A stretch of DNA of 64,000 nt from Actinophytocola xanthii (lineage in GTDB: Bacteria; Actinomycetota; Actinomycetes; Mycobacteriales; Pseudonocardiaceae), in NCBI RefSeq assembly GCF_001921205.1, contig NZ_MSIE01000014.1, forward strand, positions 1 to 64,000, given 5' to 3'. Both the position numbers and the translations under genes were made by a program. Shown one piece after another: positions 8,106 through 16,805 of the stretch. The notes beneath the pieces are model-generated. The model ran no database searches and was not told the origin of the DNA. It saw only the letters and a program-made list of their open reading frames with translations. The first letter of the stretch is position 1. Every line of letters begins with the position of its first letter.

Positions 8106-8285
8106 ATGCAGGCATACTGCTCCGTCTCCTTCGCACTCAAACTTGCCGCGTTCTGCCTGCTTGTCGGGGTAGTCGTCGGAGCGTGGCTGAGTGCGGCCGT
8201 GTGGAGTGGCAGCGCGGCCGGCTCCGAGCCTTCCCGAGCGCCGTTGACCCAGGTGGCCGACGTGCTGCCGGGGCCACGGGAATGA
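8106..8285 (+). CDS. 59-aa single-pass membrane peptide
   Basis: Begins at ATG behind GGGGGGAGGAACG, an excellent ribosome site. Sequence: MQAYCSVSFALKLAAF followed by a hydrophobic CLLVGVVVGAWLSAAVW helix and a short polar tail. The family is not recognised. It follows the 401-aa gene by 118 bases and is closed by a palindrome and a T-tailed terminator, so it is probably a real short transcript. The small size and one helix would suit a toxin-like or regulatory membrane peptide, but nothing in the sequence proves it. Confidence 0.55.
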   Translation: MQAYCSVSFALKLAAFCLLVGVVVGAWLSAAVWSGSAAGSEPSRAPLTQVADVLPGPRE

Positions 8286-8336
8286 GGAACAACGAACGAA
8301 GGGCGCGGACATGGAGTCACACGAGATGAGGTAGGG

Positions 8337-8354
8337 CCAGTCGTCGACGACTGG
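8337..8354. other. 18-bp perfect palindrome
   Basis: CCAGTCGTCGACGACTGG is fully self-complementary and lies immediately before the terminator, between the 59-aa ORF and a converging gene. It could be a protein-binding site or an extra hairpin. Confidence 0.5.
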
Positions 8355-8359
8355 GGGTG

Positions 8360-8404
8360 AGGTGGGCCGGCCGGAAAGCCATTCCGGCGCGGCCCACCTG
8401 TTTT
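8360..8404 (+). terminator. Intrinsic terminator with T-run
   Basis: AGGTGGGCCG / CGGCCCACCT outer stem, CCGGAA / TTCCGG inner stem, then TGTTTT. It is the only terminator in the window with a clear T tract. It ends the plus-strand small-peptide transcript and may also serve the converging gene. Confidence 0.8.
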
Positions 8405-8419
8405 GTGGTCAGGGGTTTC

Positions 8420-9370
8420 TCAGGCGCGCCATTGCACGCCGTACGCGAATCCCTGGCGCGGCCCGGGGAAAACCTCGTGGATCTCCCCGGCGGAGTTCGC
8501 GACGAGCAGTTCGCCCGACGGCTGGCCGTCGTCGATGACCCGGATCGGGCTGTCGGTCACCCGCCACAGCGTGCGCGGCACGCGGCTCGGCTCGAAGCGC
8601 AGCCGGAGCTCGAACAGGTCGCAGCGGCGGTGCGGTACGAACAGGTAGTGCGGTCGCACGGGTTGGCCCGGCGGCACCCGCAGGCGCATCGCGTAGTCGT
8701 GGCTCTGCCCGTGGGCCAGGGTGAGCGGCAGCTCGACGGTGAAGCGGAAGTGGCTCTCCGACGGGCGCTCGCGGCGGACCAGCCGACCGCCGTAGAGCAT
8801 GGTGACCGCCAGGTCGTGGATCGGGCGGCGGTCGGCGGGGTGGCGCGGCAGGCTGAACTCGGTGTCCAGCTCGGCGATCCCGTCCCGGGCTGCGACGACC
8901 GTGCGTGACTCGGTGACCTCGGGGGACTGGCCGTCCAACCGGACCAGCGCGGAGAACTGCCGGACGTACCAGCCCTCGCCGTCGGCGCCGCGCGCCGTTG
9001 GCAGGCCGGCGGCGATCTCGGCCAGCCGCGCGCAGGCCGCCTCGGTCCGCCGGCGCGCGGTGCGGTCGTTCTTCGCCAGCCGCTGCGACAGCCAGGACAG
9101 CCGCTCGCCGAGCCGCGGCTGGCTGGCGTCCGGGTGCAGGGCGAACGCGGCGAGTGCGGCCAGCCGCAGGTCCGGCGGCAGCCGCTCGGCGAGGTCGGTC
9201 AGCGTGGCGGTCAGCCGGTCCCGCACGGTGCTCGGCGGGTCCTCCGGGCCGATCCCGCACAGTCGCCGCAGCGCCGGGCCGGCGCGGTCGACGATGTTGG
9301 TCGCCTGCACCCCGCGGCCCTTGCGCAGGTGCTTGAGCTCGTCGGCGAGCGTCGCGTGGTCGTCAAGCAT
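8420..9370 (-). CDS. Conserved actinobacterial protein of unknown function
   Basis: 316 aa. The N-terminus (HATLADELKHLRKGRGVQ, GPALRRLCGI) is a helical pattern seen at the start of many uncharacterised actinomycete proteins, some annotated as regulators. The rest is beta-rich (SHFRFTVELPLTLAHGQSHD, LRVPPGQPVRPHYLFVPHRR, LFELRLRFEPS). No catalytic motif or membrane segment is seen. The ATG is chosen over an upstream start because GGAAAG precedes it. It is divergent from the VWA gene with 49 bases between starts, so they may share regulation. Confidence 0.6.
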   Translation of the reverse strand: MLDDHATLADELKHLRKGRGVQATNIVDRAGPALRRLCGIGPEDPPSTVRDRLTATLTDLAERLPPDLRLAALAAFALHPDASQPRLGERLSWLSQRLAKNDRTARRRTEAACARLAEIAAGLPTARGADGEGWYVRQFSALVRLDGQSPEVTESRTVVAARDGIAELDTEFSLPRHPADRRPIHDLAVTMLYGGRLVRRERPSESHFRFTVELPLTLAHGQSHDYAMRLRVPPGQPVRPHYLFVPHRRCDLFELRLRFEPSRVPRTLWRVTDSPIRVIDDGQPSGELLVANSAGEIHEVFPGPRQGFAYGVQWRA

Positions 9371-9419
9371 CGCTTTCCGTGCCTGAGGCGAACGGGATCC
9401 GAAGAGTAACAATACGAGT

Positions 9420-10541
9420 GTGCCGTCCACTGACTCCGCCGACCCGCTGCCAGGTCTGGTCGGGTTCGCCTCGGCACTGCGCGAGGCCGGGTTGGCCTGC
9501 GACGCGCACCGGGTGCAGGCCTACCTGCGTGCGGTGGACGAGCTCGACCCCGCGCGGCCGAACCAGCTGTACTGGGCCGGTCGCCTGACGTTGTGCTCGG
9601 AGCCGGACGACCTCCCGCGCTACGACGACGCGTTCGCCGCCTGGTTCTCCGCCGCGCCGCCAACCCGGCGGCGGCCGCCCGCCCGGACGGTGCCGAGGCG
9701 CACCAGCACGGCCGCGTTGACCGAGGTACCCAGCGCCGGCGGGCGGACCGACCGGGAGACCGAGGAGCTCCGGGTGGCCGCCGCGGGGGAGGAGGTGCTG
9801 CGCCACCGCGACATCGCCGCGCTCACCACCGCCGAACGCGAGCACCTCCGCTCGCTGCTCGCGGCGCTGCGGCTCGACCCGCCGCTGCGCGTGTCCATGC
9901 GGCTGCACCCGTCCAGGGCCGGCCGGCTGGACCCGGCCCGGGTGCTGCGAGGGATGCGGGCGACCGGCGGCGAGCCCGTCCGGTTGGCCTACCGGGACCG
10001 GAGCCGCCGCCCACGCCGGCTCGTGCTACTGGTGGACGTGTCCGGGTCGATGAGCCCGTACGCGGACGCGCTGCTGCGGTTCGCGCACGCGGTGACCAGG
10101 GCCGCGCCGGCCAGTACCGAGGTGTTCACCGTCGGCACCCGGCTGACCCGGCTGACCAGGCAGCTGCGGGCCCGGGACCCGGAGGAGGCGCTGCGCGCGG
10201 CCGCCCGCGCGGTGCCCGACTTCGCCGGCGGCACCCGGTTGGGCGAGGTGCTGCGGGTGTTCCTGGACCGCTGGGGGCAGCGAGGGCTGGCCAGGCGTGC
10301 GGTGGTCGTGCTGTTCTCCGACGGGTGGGAACGGGGTGACGCGTCGCTGCTGGGTTCGGAGCTGGCCAGGCTGCGCCGGCTGGCGCACGCGGTGCTCTGG
10401 GTCAACCCGCACGCCGGCCGGGACGGGTACGCACCGGTCCAGGCCGGGATCGCCGCCGCGCTGCCACACCTGGACCGGTTGCTGGCCGGACATAGTCTGG
10501 CGACGTTGCGGGAGTTGCTGACGGAGGTGCGCCGTGCGTGA
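9420..10541 (+). CDS. coxE: VWA domain protein, CoxE-like
   Basis: 373 aa. The C-terminal von Willebrand A domain carries an intact MIDAS motif (LLVDVSGSMS, about residues 203-212; FAGGTRLGEVL; LFSDGWERGD). The N-terminal half is helical with an Arg-rich linker. CoxE-type proteins pair with MoxR/CoxD ATPases in maturation of CO-dehydrogenase-like enzymes. The GTG start leaves 49 bases to the divergent gene. Its 3' end overlaps the xdhC-like gene by 8 bases, so they are translationally coupled. Confidence 0.82.
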   Translation: MPSTDSADPLPGLVGFASALREAGLACDAHRVQAYLRAVDELDPARPNQLYWAGRLTLCSEPDDLPRYDDAFAAWFSAAPPTRRRPPARTVPRRTSTAALTEVPSAGGRTDRETEELRVAAAGEEVLRHRDIAALTTAEREHLRSLLAALRLDPPLRVSMRLHPSRAGRLDPARVLRGMRATGGEPVRLAYRDRSRRPRRLVLLVDVSGSMSPYADALLRFAHAVTRAAPASTEVFTVGTRLTRLTRQLRARDPEEALRAAARAVPDFAGGTRLGEVLRVFLDRWGQRGLARRAVVVLFSDGWERGDASLLGSELARLRRLAHAVLWVNPHAGRDGYAPVQAGIAAALPHLDRLLAGHSLATLRELLTEVRRA

Positions 10542-11652
10542 CGTGCTGGACGAACTCGTGGGCCGGTACTCGGCAGGGGAGGCGGTGGCCCTGGGCACCG
10601 TCGTGGCGACGTTCTCCTCGGCGCCGCGCGCGCCGGGGGCGGCGATGCTGGTCGCCGCGGACGGCACCGTGGCGGGCAGCGTGTCCGGCGGGTGTGTCGA
10701 GGGAGCGGTCTACGAGCAGGGCCGCGAGGTGCTCGACACCGGTACCCCGGTGCTCCGGCGCTTCGGCGTGAGCGACGACGACGCGTTCGCGGTCGGCCTG
10801 ACCTGCGGCGGGATCATCGACATCTTCATCGAGCGGGTCAGCGCGGCCGACTTCCCGGAGTTCGCCGACCTGGCGAAGTCCATCCAGACCGGGGAGCCGG
10901 TGGCGCTGGCGACCGTGGTCGACCATCCCGAGCCGGAGCGGGTGGGCCGGCGCCTCGTCGTCTGGCCGGACCGCGTGCTGGGCGATCTCGGGACGGCCAG
11001 GATCAACGCGGCGGTGGCCGACGACGCCCGCGGCGTGCTGGCCACCGGTCGGACCGGGACCCTGCACTACGGCGTCGAGGGGGAGCGGCGAGGTGAGGGC
11101 CTGTCGGTGTTCGTGAGCTCGTTCGAGCCGCCGCCGCGGCTGCTGGTGTTCGGCGCGATCGACTTCGCCGCGGCCATGGCGAGGCTCGGGGCGTTCCTCG
11201 GGTACCAGGTCACGGTCTGCGACGCGCGCGCGGTGTTCGCCACCGCGAGCCGGTTCCCCGAGGCGGACGAGGTGGTGGTGGACTGGCCGCACCGCTACTT
11301 GGCGGCGGAGGTGGCGGCGGGCCGGGTGGACCGGCGCACGGTCGTCGCCGTGCTCACCCACGACCCGAAGTTCGACGTACCGGTGCTCGAGGTCGCGCTG
11401 CGCTCGGAGGCAGGCTACGTCGGGGCGATGGGGTCCCGGCGCACCCACGACGACCGGATGGCCCGCCTGCGGGAGGCCGGCCTGTCCGAGGACGAGCTGG
11501 CCCGGCTGGCTTCACCGATCGGTCTGGACCTCGGTGCCCGCACCCCGGAGGAGACCGCCGTGTCGATCGCGGCCGAGATCATCTCGCTGCGCTGGGGCGG
11601 TGCGGGCACCCGGCTGAGCGAGGCCAGCGGCCGTATCCACCGCGAGTCCTGA
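10534..11652 (+). CDS. XdhC/CoxI family maturation factor
   Basis: 372 aa with both domains of the family. The N-terminal XdhC_CoxI domain carries GSVSGGCVEGAV and TCGGIIDIFIE. The C-terminal Rossmann-like domain contains VVAVLTHDPKFDVPVL and YVGAMGSRRTHDDRM. XdhC binds molybdopterin and supports sulfuration and insertion into xanthine-dehydrogenase-type enzymes, so a chaperone role for the CoxSLM enzyme downstream is likely. It is coupled to the VWA gene and ends 10 bases from the converging rarD, so the cox structural genes need a separate promoter. Confidence 0.88.
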   Translation: MRDVLDELVGRYSAGEAVALGTVVATFSSAPRAPGAAMLVAADGTVAGSVSGGCVEGAVYEQGREVLDTGTPVLRRFGVSDDDAFAVGLTCGGIIDIFIERVSAADFPEFADLAKSIQTGEPVALATVVDHPEPERVGRRLVVWPDRVLGDLGTARINAAVADDARGVLATGRTGTLHYGVEGERRGEGLSVFVSSFEPPPRLLVFGAIDFAAAMARLGAFLGYQVTVCDARAVFATASRFPEADEVVVDWPHRYLAAEVAAGRVDRRTVVAVLTHDPKFDVPVLEVALRSEAGYVGAMGSRRTHDDRMARLREAGLSEDELARLASPIGLDLGARTPEETAVSIAAEIISLRWGGAGTRLSEASGRIHRES

Positions 11653-11662
11653 CCGGCCGTCC

Positions 11663-12625
11663 TCAGAGCGGCTGCGCCGGCGCGGTCCCGGCGGACGTGC
11701 GGGAGGTGCGGGCGTGGCGCATGCCCTCCACGGTCAGCACGACCAGCCCCAGCCACACGATGGCGAAGCCGAGCCACCGCTCCGGCGGCATGGCCTCGTG
11801 GAACACCAGCACCCCGAACGCGAACTGGAGCACCGGCGCCAGGTACTGGAGCAGCCCGATCATCGACAACGGGATCCGCACCACCGCCCCGCCGAAGGCC
11901 AACAGCGGCAGGGTGGACACCACGCCCCCGGCCATCAGCAGCAACGCGTGGCCGACCCCCAGTGAGAAGTAGGTGCCGCTGCCCGAGATCTCGAGGTAGG
12001 AGATGTAGGCAAGGGCCGGGAGGAAGCTCAGCCCGGCCTCGATGCCGACCGACTCCACCGCGGGGACGTCGGCGAGCTTCTTGACCAGGCTGTAGATCGA
12101 GAAGCTGAACGCGAGCAGCAGCGCGAGCCAGGGCACCTCGCCGTACCCGATCGCGAGCACCACGACCGCCACCACGCCGAGCGCCACGGCGACCCACTGC
12201 CAGGCCCGTAGCCGCTCGCCCAGCAGCAGGACGCCGATCAGCACCGCGACCAGCGGCCCGGTGAAGTACCCGAGCGCGGTCTCCACGACCCGGCCGTGGT
12301 TCACGCCCCAGATGTAGCCACCCCAGTTGAGGGCGATCAGCACGGTCGCGAGCGACAACAGCCCGAGCCGGCGCCGGTTGGCCAGCACCTGCCGGACCGT
12401 GGAGAAGCCCGTGCCCCGACGCCGGCCGAGGAACCAGAGCACGCCGACCATCACGACCAGCGACCACACCATCCGGTGGGCGAGCGTCTCCACCGCTCCC
12501 GCCGACCCGAGCAGGGTCCAGAACAGCGGGAACACCCCCCACAGCCCGTAGGCGACGGCGCCGAGCAGCACTCCGCGCTGGTACTCGGGGTAGGGCTCGA
12601 GCCGTGGCTCTACGACTGTGGACAC
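11663..12625 (-). CDS. rarD: RarD-type EamA/DMT transporter
   Basis: 320 aa with ten hydrophobic helices in two EamA halves and the RarD signature region ([44 protein letters not shown]). RarD proteins are inner-membrane permeases of uncertain substrate. The GTG start is 6 nt after a minus-strand TACGAT, a leaderless signature. It is transcribed against the surrounding cox genes and separates xdhC from coxS; no functional link is evident. Confidence 0.9.
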   Translation of the reverse strand: MSTVVEPRLEPYPEYQRGVLLGAVAYGLWGVFPLFWTLLGSAGAVETLAHRMVWSLVVMVGVLWFLGRRRGTGFSTVRQVLANRRRLGLLSLATVLIALNWGGYIWGVNHGRVVETALGYFTGPLVAVLIGVLLLGERLRAWQWVAVALGVVAVVVLAIGYGEVPWLALLLAFSFSIYSLVKKLADVPAVESVGIEAGLSFLPALAYISYLEISGSGTYFSLGVGHALLLMAGGVVSTLPLLAFGGAVVRIPLSMIGLLQYLAPVLQFAFGVLVFHEAMPPERWLGFAIVWLGLVVLTVEGMRHARTSRTSAGTAPAQPL

Positions 12626-12628
12626 CGC

Positions 12629-12655
12629 ACGATCGTACGCTTGCCTAACGATCGT
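12629..12655 (-). promoter_or_regulatory. rarD promoter with twin ACGATCGT palindromes
   Basis: The minus-strand -10 TACGAT (12632-12637) is followed by 6 nt and the GTG start. Two copies of the 8-bp palindrome ACGATCGT (12629-12636, 12648-12655), 19 bp centre to centre, flank or overlap it, as an operator pair would. Confidence 0.45.
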
Positions 12656-12910
12656 CAGGGTGGAGGCGGCGCAGGATCACACCCCGTCGAAAGAGGTCCT
12701 CGACACAGCGACGTGGCCGCCCGTCGACGTCCCGATCAGGTCAGTCAGTTTCCGCAACCGAGGCCCTCCCGGCTTCGCCGCCGGTGTCCACTTTCCCGCC
12801 GCGGGTCTTGTCGCGCGGGCTTCGCGGGGGCAGGCTCACTAGCTGTGAGCCCGCTCACGCCAGTCCCGAACCGACCAGCCGGAGCCGTCTGTGTCGTATT
12901 TGGAGGCCCT

Positions 12911-13438
12911 ATGCGCATCACCGTGACCGTTGACGGAACCACCTTCACCGACGACGTCGAACCCCGCCAGCTGCTCGTGCACTACCTGCGCGAACGGCTC
13001 GGCAAGGTCGGCACCGTCGTCGGCTGCGACACCAGCAACTGCGGAGCGTGCACCGTCCATCTCGACGGCCACAGCGTCAAGTCCTGTTCCGTCCTCGCCG
13101 TCCAGGCCGACGGGAGCGAGGTCACCACGATCGAAGGTCTCGCCCGGGACGGCCGGCTCCACCCGGTCCAGCAGGCGTTCCACGACAACCACGCCCTGCA
13201 GTGCGGGTTCTGTACGCCGGGCATGATCATGCAGTCGATCGACCTGCTCGCCGACAACCCGGACCCGGACGAACAGGCCGTTCGGGAAGGGCTGGAGGGC
13301 AACCTCTGCCGGTGCACCGGCTACCAGAACATCGTCCGGGCGGTCCGCGCCGCGGCGAGCACGATGAGCGGCGGTGCCGGACCCGAGGCCGAACAGGTCG
13401 CCCCGGCGAGCAACGTCGCGGGGGGCGGGGACCGATGA
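12911..13438 (+). CDS. coxS: CO-dehydrogenase-like small [2Fe-2S] subunit
   Basis: 175 aa. The N-terminal plant-type [2Fe-2S] site ([16 protein letters not shown] ... KSC) and the C-terminal four-helix [2Fe-2S] site (CGFCTPGMI ... [11 protein letters not shown]) are both complete. It carries electrons from the Mo site in CoxL to FAD in CoxM. About 20 residues longer at the C-terminus than typical CoxS. The ATG sits 5 bases after GGAGG. It overlaps coxL by ATGA. The 285 bases upstream show no obvious operator. Confidence 0.92.
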   Translation: MRITVTVDGTTFTDDVEPRQLLVHYLRERLGKVGTVVGCDTSNCGACTVHLDGHSVKSCSVLAVQADGSEVTTIEGLARDGRLHPVQQAFHDNHALQCGFCTPGMIMQSIDLLADNPDPDEQAVREGLEGNLCRCTGYQNIVRAVRAAASTMSGGAGPEAEQVAPASNVAGGGDR

Positions 13439-15879
13439 CCGCGACCGTCGAGCCCGAGATCGGTCGGGCGAGGCTCCGCAAGGAGGACGCGCGGCTGATC
13501 GCCGGCCGCACCCGCTGGACCGACAACCTCACCCTGCCCGGCCTGCTCCACATGGCGATCCTGCGCAGCCCGATGGCGCATGCCAGGATCACCGCGATTG
13601 ACGTCACCGTGGCCAGGAAGATGTCGGGCGTGCTCGCCGTGTTCACCGGGGCCGACCTCGCCGACGAGCAGGGCAGCCTGCCGTGCGCCTGGCCGATCAC
13701 CGAGGACATGAAGTCGCCGTCGGCCCCCTCGGTCGCGGTGGACCGGGTCAACTTCGCCGGCGAGGCGGTGGCCGTCGTGGTCGCCCGCAGCGCCTACGAG
13801 GCTGCCGACGCGCTCGAGGCGATCGACGTCGACTACGACGAGCTGCCGGTGGTGCTCGACATGGAGGCCGCGGTGGCCGAGGGTGCCGACCTAGTGCACG
13901 AGGACCTGGGCACCAACACCAGCGCCACCTGGGTCTTCGACTCGGCCGAGGCCGGTACCGGCTCCGACGTCGAGCAGGCCATCGCCGAGGCCGAGGTGCT
14001 GATCGAGCGCACCTACCGGCAGCAGCGGCTGATCCCCGCCTTCATGGAGCCCCGCTCGGTCGTGGTCGACCCGACCGGCGAGCAGTTCACCATGTGGTCG
14101 GCGACCCAGGTTCCGCACATCCTGCGGGTGATGCTGGCGATGACGCTGTCCGTGCCCGAGCACAAGGTCCGGGTGATCGCCCCGGACGTCGGCGGCGGGT
14201 TCGGCGGCAAGCTCCAGGTCACGCCCGAGGAGGTGCTGACCTTCCTGGTCGCCCGTCGGATGGGCAAGGCGGTGAAGTACACCGAGACCCGCAGCGAGAG
14301 CATCCTGGCCGCCCACCACGGCCGCGACCAGCTCCAGAAGCTCACGCTGGCGGCCCGCCGGGACGGCACGGTCACCGGGCTCAAGGTCGAGCTGCTCGCC
14401 GACATGGGTGCCTACCTGCGTCTGGTCAGCCCCGGCGTGCCGATCCTGGGCGCGTTCATGTTCAATGCCATCTACAAGTTCCCGGCCTACCGGTTCGTGT
14501 GCACCAATGTGTTCACCAACAAGACCCCGACCGACGCCTACCGCGGCGCCGGCCGACCCGAGGCCACCTTCGCCATCGAGCGGCTGATGGACGAGCTGGC
14601 CGCCGAGCTCGGCGTCGACCCGATCGAGGTCCGCGAGCGGAACTGGATCAGGCACGAGGAGTTCCCGTTCACCACGGTCGCCGGGCTCACCTACGACTCC
14701 GGCAACTACGAGGCGGCCACGGCGAAGGCCAAGGAGCTGTTCGGCTACGACGCGCTGCGGGCCGAGCAGCGGGAGCGCCGAGAGCGCGGGGACAGCGTTC
14801 AGCTGGGCATCGGCACCTCCACGTTCACCGAGATGTGCGGCCTCGCTCCGTCCCGGGTGCTCGGCTCGCTGTCCTACGGGGCCGGCGGTTGGGAGCACGC
14901 GGCGATCCGCATGTTGCCTACCGGCAAGGTGGAGGTGGTCACCGGCTCCTCGCCGCACGGGCAGGGGCACGAGACGGCGTGGAGCCAGATCGTGGCCGAC
15001 CAGCTCGGCGTGCCGTTCGAGGACGTCGAGGTGCTGCACGGTGACACCCAGTCCTCGCACAAGGGCATGGACACCTACGGCTCCAGGTCCCTCACCGTGG
15101 GTGCGATGGCCGTGGTGCGGGCGGCGGACAAGGTGAAGGCAAAGGCCGCCAAGGTGGCCGCGCACATGCTCGAGGCGAGCGAGGGCGACGTCGAGTTCGA
15201 GGCCGGCGCGTTCCGGGTCAGGGGTGCCGGCGCGACGGCGAAGTCGGTGAGCATCCAGGACGTCGCGCTTGCCGTGTTCGCCGCGCACGACCTGCCCGAC
15301 GGCGTCGAGCCCAACCTCGACTCCGAGGCGACGTTCGACCCGGAGAACTTCTCCTACCCGCACGGGACCCACCTGTGCGCGGTCGAGGTCGACACCGAGA
15401 CGGGCCGGGTCGACGTCCGCTCCTACGTCGCGGTGGACGACGTGGGGAAGGTGGTCAACCCGCTGATCGTCGAGGGCCAGGTGCACGGCGGCCTGGCCCA
15501 GGGCATCGCGCAGGCGCTGTTCGAGGAGGCCGTGCACGACGAGTCGGGCACGCTCCTGACCGGCACGTTCGCCGACTACCTGGTGCCCTCGGCGGCGGAT
15601 CTGCCGACGTTCACCACGGACCGCACCGAGACCCCGGCCACGTCCAACGTGCTCGGGGTCAAGGGGGTCGGCGAGGCCGGCACGATCGCGTCCACCCCCG
15701 CGGTGGTGAACGCGGTCGTCGACGCGGTGCGCCACCTCGGCGTGTCCGACATCCAGATGCCGTGCACGCCGATGCGTGTCTGGCAGGCGATCCGCACCGG
15801 GCAGACCGACGCGGGCGGGCTCGGCAACGAGGCCGGCGGCGGGCTCGGCTCCATCGACTCCTCGGGAGGTGCGCGGTGA
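13435..15879 (+). CDS. coxL: Form II CO-dehydrogenase-like large molybdopterin subunit
   Basis: 814 aa of the xanthine-oxidase family. The active-site loop reads AYRGAGRPE, the form II signature, not the AYxCSFR loop of proven form I CO dehydrogenases, so the Cu-binding Cys is absent. Other motifs are intact: [18 protein letters not shown] for the cofactor, and KGVGEAGTI with the catalytic Glu near the C-terminus. The substrate is therefore uncertain: CO activity of form II enzymes is weak or disputed, and other aldehydes, purines or heterocycles are possible. It is coupled on both sides (ATGA with coxS, GTGA with coxM). Confidence 0.92.
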   Translation: MTATVEPEIGRARLRKEDARLIAGRTRWTDNLTLPGLLHMAILRSPMAHARITAIDVTVARKMSGVLAVFTGADLADEQGSLPCAWPITEDMKSPSAPSVAVDRVNFAGEAVAVVVARSAYEAADALEAIDVDYDELPVVLDMEAAVAEGADLVHEDLGTNTSATWVFDSAEAGTGSDVEQAIAEAEVLIERTYRQQRLIPAFMEPRSVVVDPTGEQFTMWSATQVPHILRVMLAMTLSVPEHKVRVIAPDVGGGFGGKLQVTPEEVLTFLVARRMGKAVKYTETRSESILAAHHGRDQLQKLTLAARRDGTVTGLKVELLADMGAYLRLVSPGVPILGAFMFNAIYKFPAYRFVCTNVFTNKTPTDAYRGAGRPEATFAIERLMDELAAELGVDPIEVRERNWIRHEEFPFTTVAGLTYDSGNYEAATAKAKELFGYDALRAEQRERRERGDSVQLGIGTSTFTEMCGLAPSRVLGSLSYGAGGWEHAAIRMLPTGKVEVVTGSSPHGQGHETAWSQIVADQLGVPFEDVEVLHGDTQSSHKGMDTYGSRSLTVGAMAVVRAADKVKAKAAKVAAHMLEASEGDVEFEAGAFRVRGAGATAKSVSIQDVALAVFAAHDLPDGVEPNLDSEATFDPENFSYPHGTHLCAVEVDTETGRVDVRSYVAVDDVGKVVNPLIVEGQVHGGLAQGIAQALFEEAVHDESGTLLTGTFADYLVPSAADLPTFTTDRTETPATSNVLGVKGVGEAGTIASTPAVVNAVVDAVRHLGVSDIQMPCTPMRVWQAIRTGQTDAGGLGNEAGGGLGSIDSSGGAR

Positions 15880-16730
15880 TCCCAGCCGCTTTCGACTACG
15901 TCGCGCCGTCCAGTGTGGACGAGGTGGTGCGTGAGCTGGCGGCGGCCGGCGACGAGGCCAAGGTGATCGCCGGCGGGCAGAGCCTGCTGCCGGTGCTGCG
16001 GATGCGCCTCGCCGCCCCGGCGAAGCTGGTCGACCTCGGCCGGATCCCGGAGCTGCGCGGGGTCCGCGACGACGGCGACGCGATCGTCATCGGCGCCATG
16101 ACGACCCACTACGAGGTGCAGCGGGACCCGCTCGTGCGCGAGCACGCCTCGCTGATCGCGCTGGCCACCGACACGGTCGCCGACCCGCAGGTCCGCCACC
16201 GCGGCACGTTCGGCGGCTCGCTCGCGCACGCCGATCCGGCCGGGGACCTGCTCGCCCCCGCGCTGGCGCTGGACGCCGAGCTGGTTCTGTCCGGTGTGGA
16301 CGGGCGGCGAACGGTGCCGGCGGGTGAGTTCTTCACCGACATCTTCACCACCTCGATGCGCCAGGACGAGATCCTGTGCGAGGTGCGGGTGCCGAAGCGG
16401 ACCGGCTGGAACGCCCACTACGAGAAGTTCAACCGGGTCGCCCAGGCGTGGTCGATCGTCGCCGTGGCGGCGGCGGTGCGCACCGAGGACGGCACGATCG
16501 CCGAGGCCAGGGTGGGTCTCACCAACATGGCGGCCACCCCGCTGCGCGCCACGGCCGTCGAGCAGGCGCTGGTCGGTCAGCCGGCCACGACCGAGGCGAT
16601 CACCGCGGCCGCCCAGCACGCGGCGGAGGGCACCAGCCCCTCCGTCGACGGGAACGCCGACCTGGAGTTCCGCCAGCACCTCGCCCGGGTACTCACGTCT
16701 CGAGCGGTGTCAGCCGCGGTAGGCGCATAA
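15876..16730 (+). CDS. coxM: CO-dehydrogenase-like medium FAD subunit
   Basis: 284 aa. The FAD-binding motifs AGGQSLLPVLRMRLA (N-terminal) and TFGGSLAHADPAGDL are both present, followed by the CO_deh_flav_C domain (FNRVAQAWSIVAVAAAV, LTNMAATPLRA). It passes electrons from the [2Fe-2S] clusters to the quinone pool. The GTG start overlaps the coxL stop. A strong hairpin follows its stop. Confidence 0.92.
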   Translation: MIPAAFDYVAPSSVDEVVRELAAAGDEAKVIAGGQSLLPVLRMRLAAPAKLVDLGRIPELRGVRDDGDAIVIGAMTTHYEVQRDPLVREHASLIALATDTVADPQVRHRGTFGGSLAHADPAGDLLAPALALDAELVLSGVDGRRTVPAGEFFTDIFTTSMRQDEILCEVRVPKRTGWNAHYEKFNRVAQAWSIVAVAAAVRTEDGTIAEARVGLTNMAATPLRATAVEQALVGQPATTEAITAAAQHAAEGTSPSVDGNADLEFRQHLARVLTSRAVSAAVGA

Positions 16731-16736
16731 AATGCA

Positions 16737-16787
16737 CCCGCCGGGACGCCTCCGCCGGCACCAGCTCGGCGGAGGCGTCCGGCGGGG
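16737..16787 (+). terminator. Hairpin between coxM and coxG
   Basis: A 13-bp perfect inner stem (GGACGCCTCCGCC and its complement) extended by about 7 bp past one bulge. It lies inside the operon and is followed closely by the coxG ribosome site, so it may attenuate or stabilise rather than end transcription. Confidence 0.6.
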
Positions 16788-16805
16788 CTTTGTGAGGAGG
16801 ACCCA

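Noticed and set aside
13891-15735. A 614-codon minus-strand frame
   Set aside because: Shadow of coxL, whose motifs are clear on the plus strand.
13435-15879. Genuine form I CO dehydrogenase
   Set aside because: The active-site loop is AYRGAGR without the Cu-ligand Cys, so only a form II-like enzyme is called.
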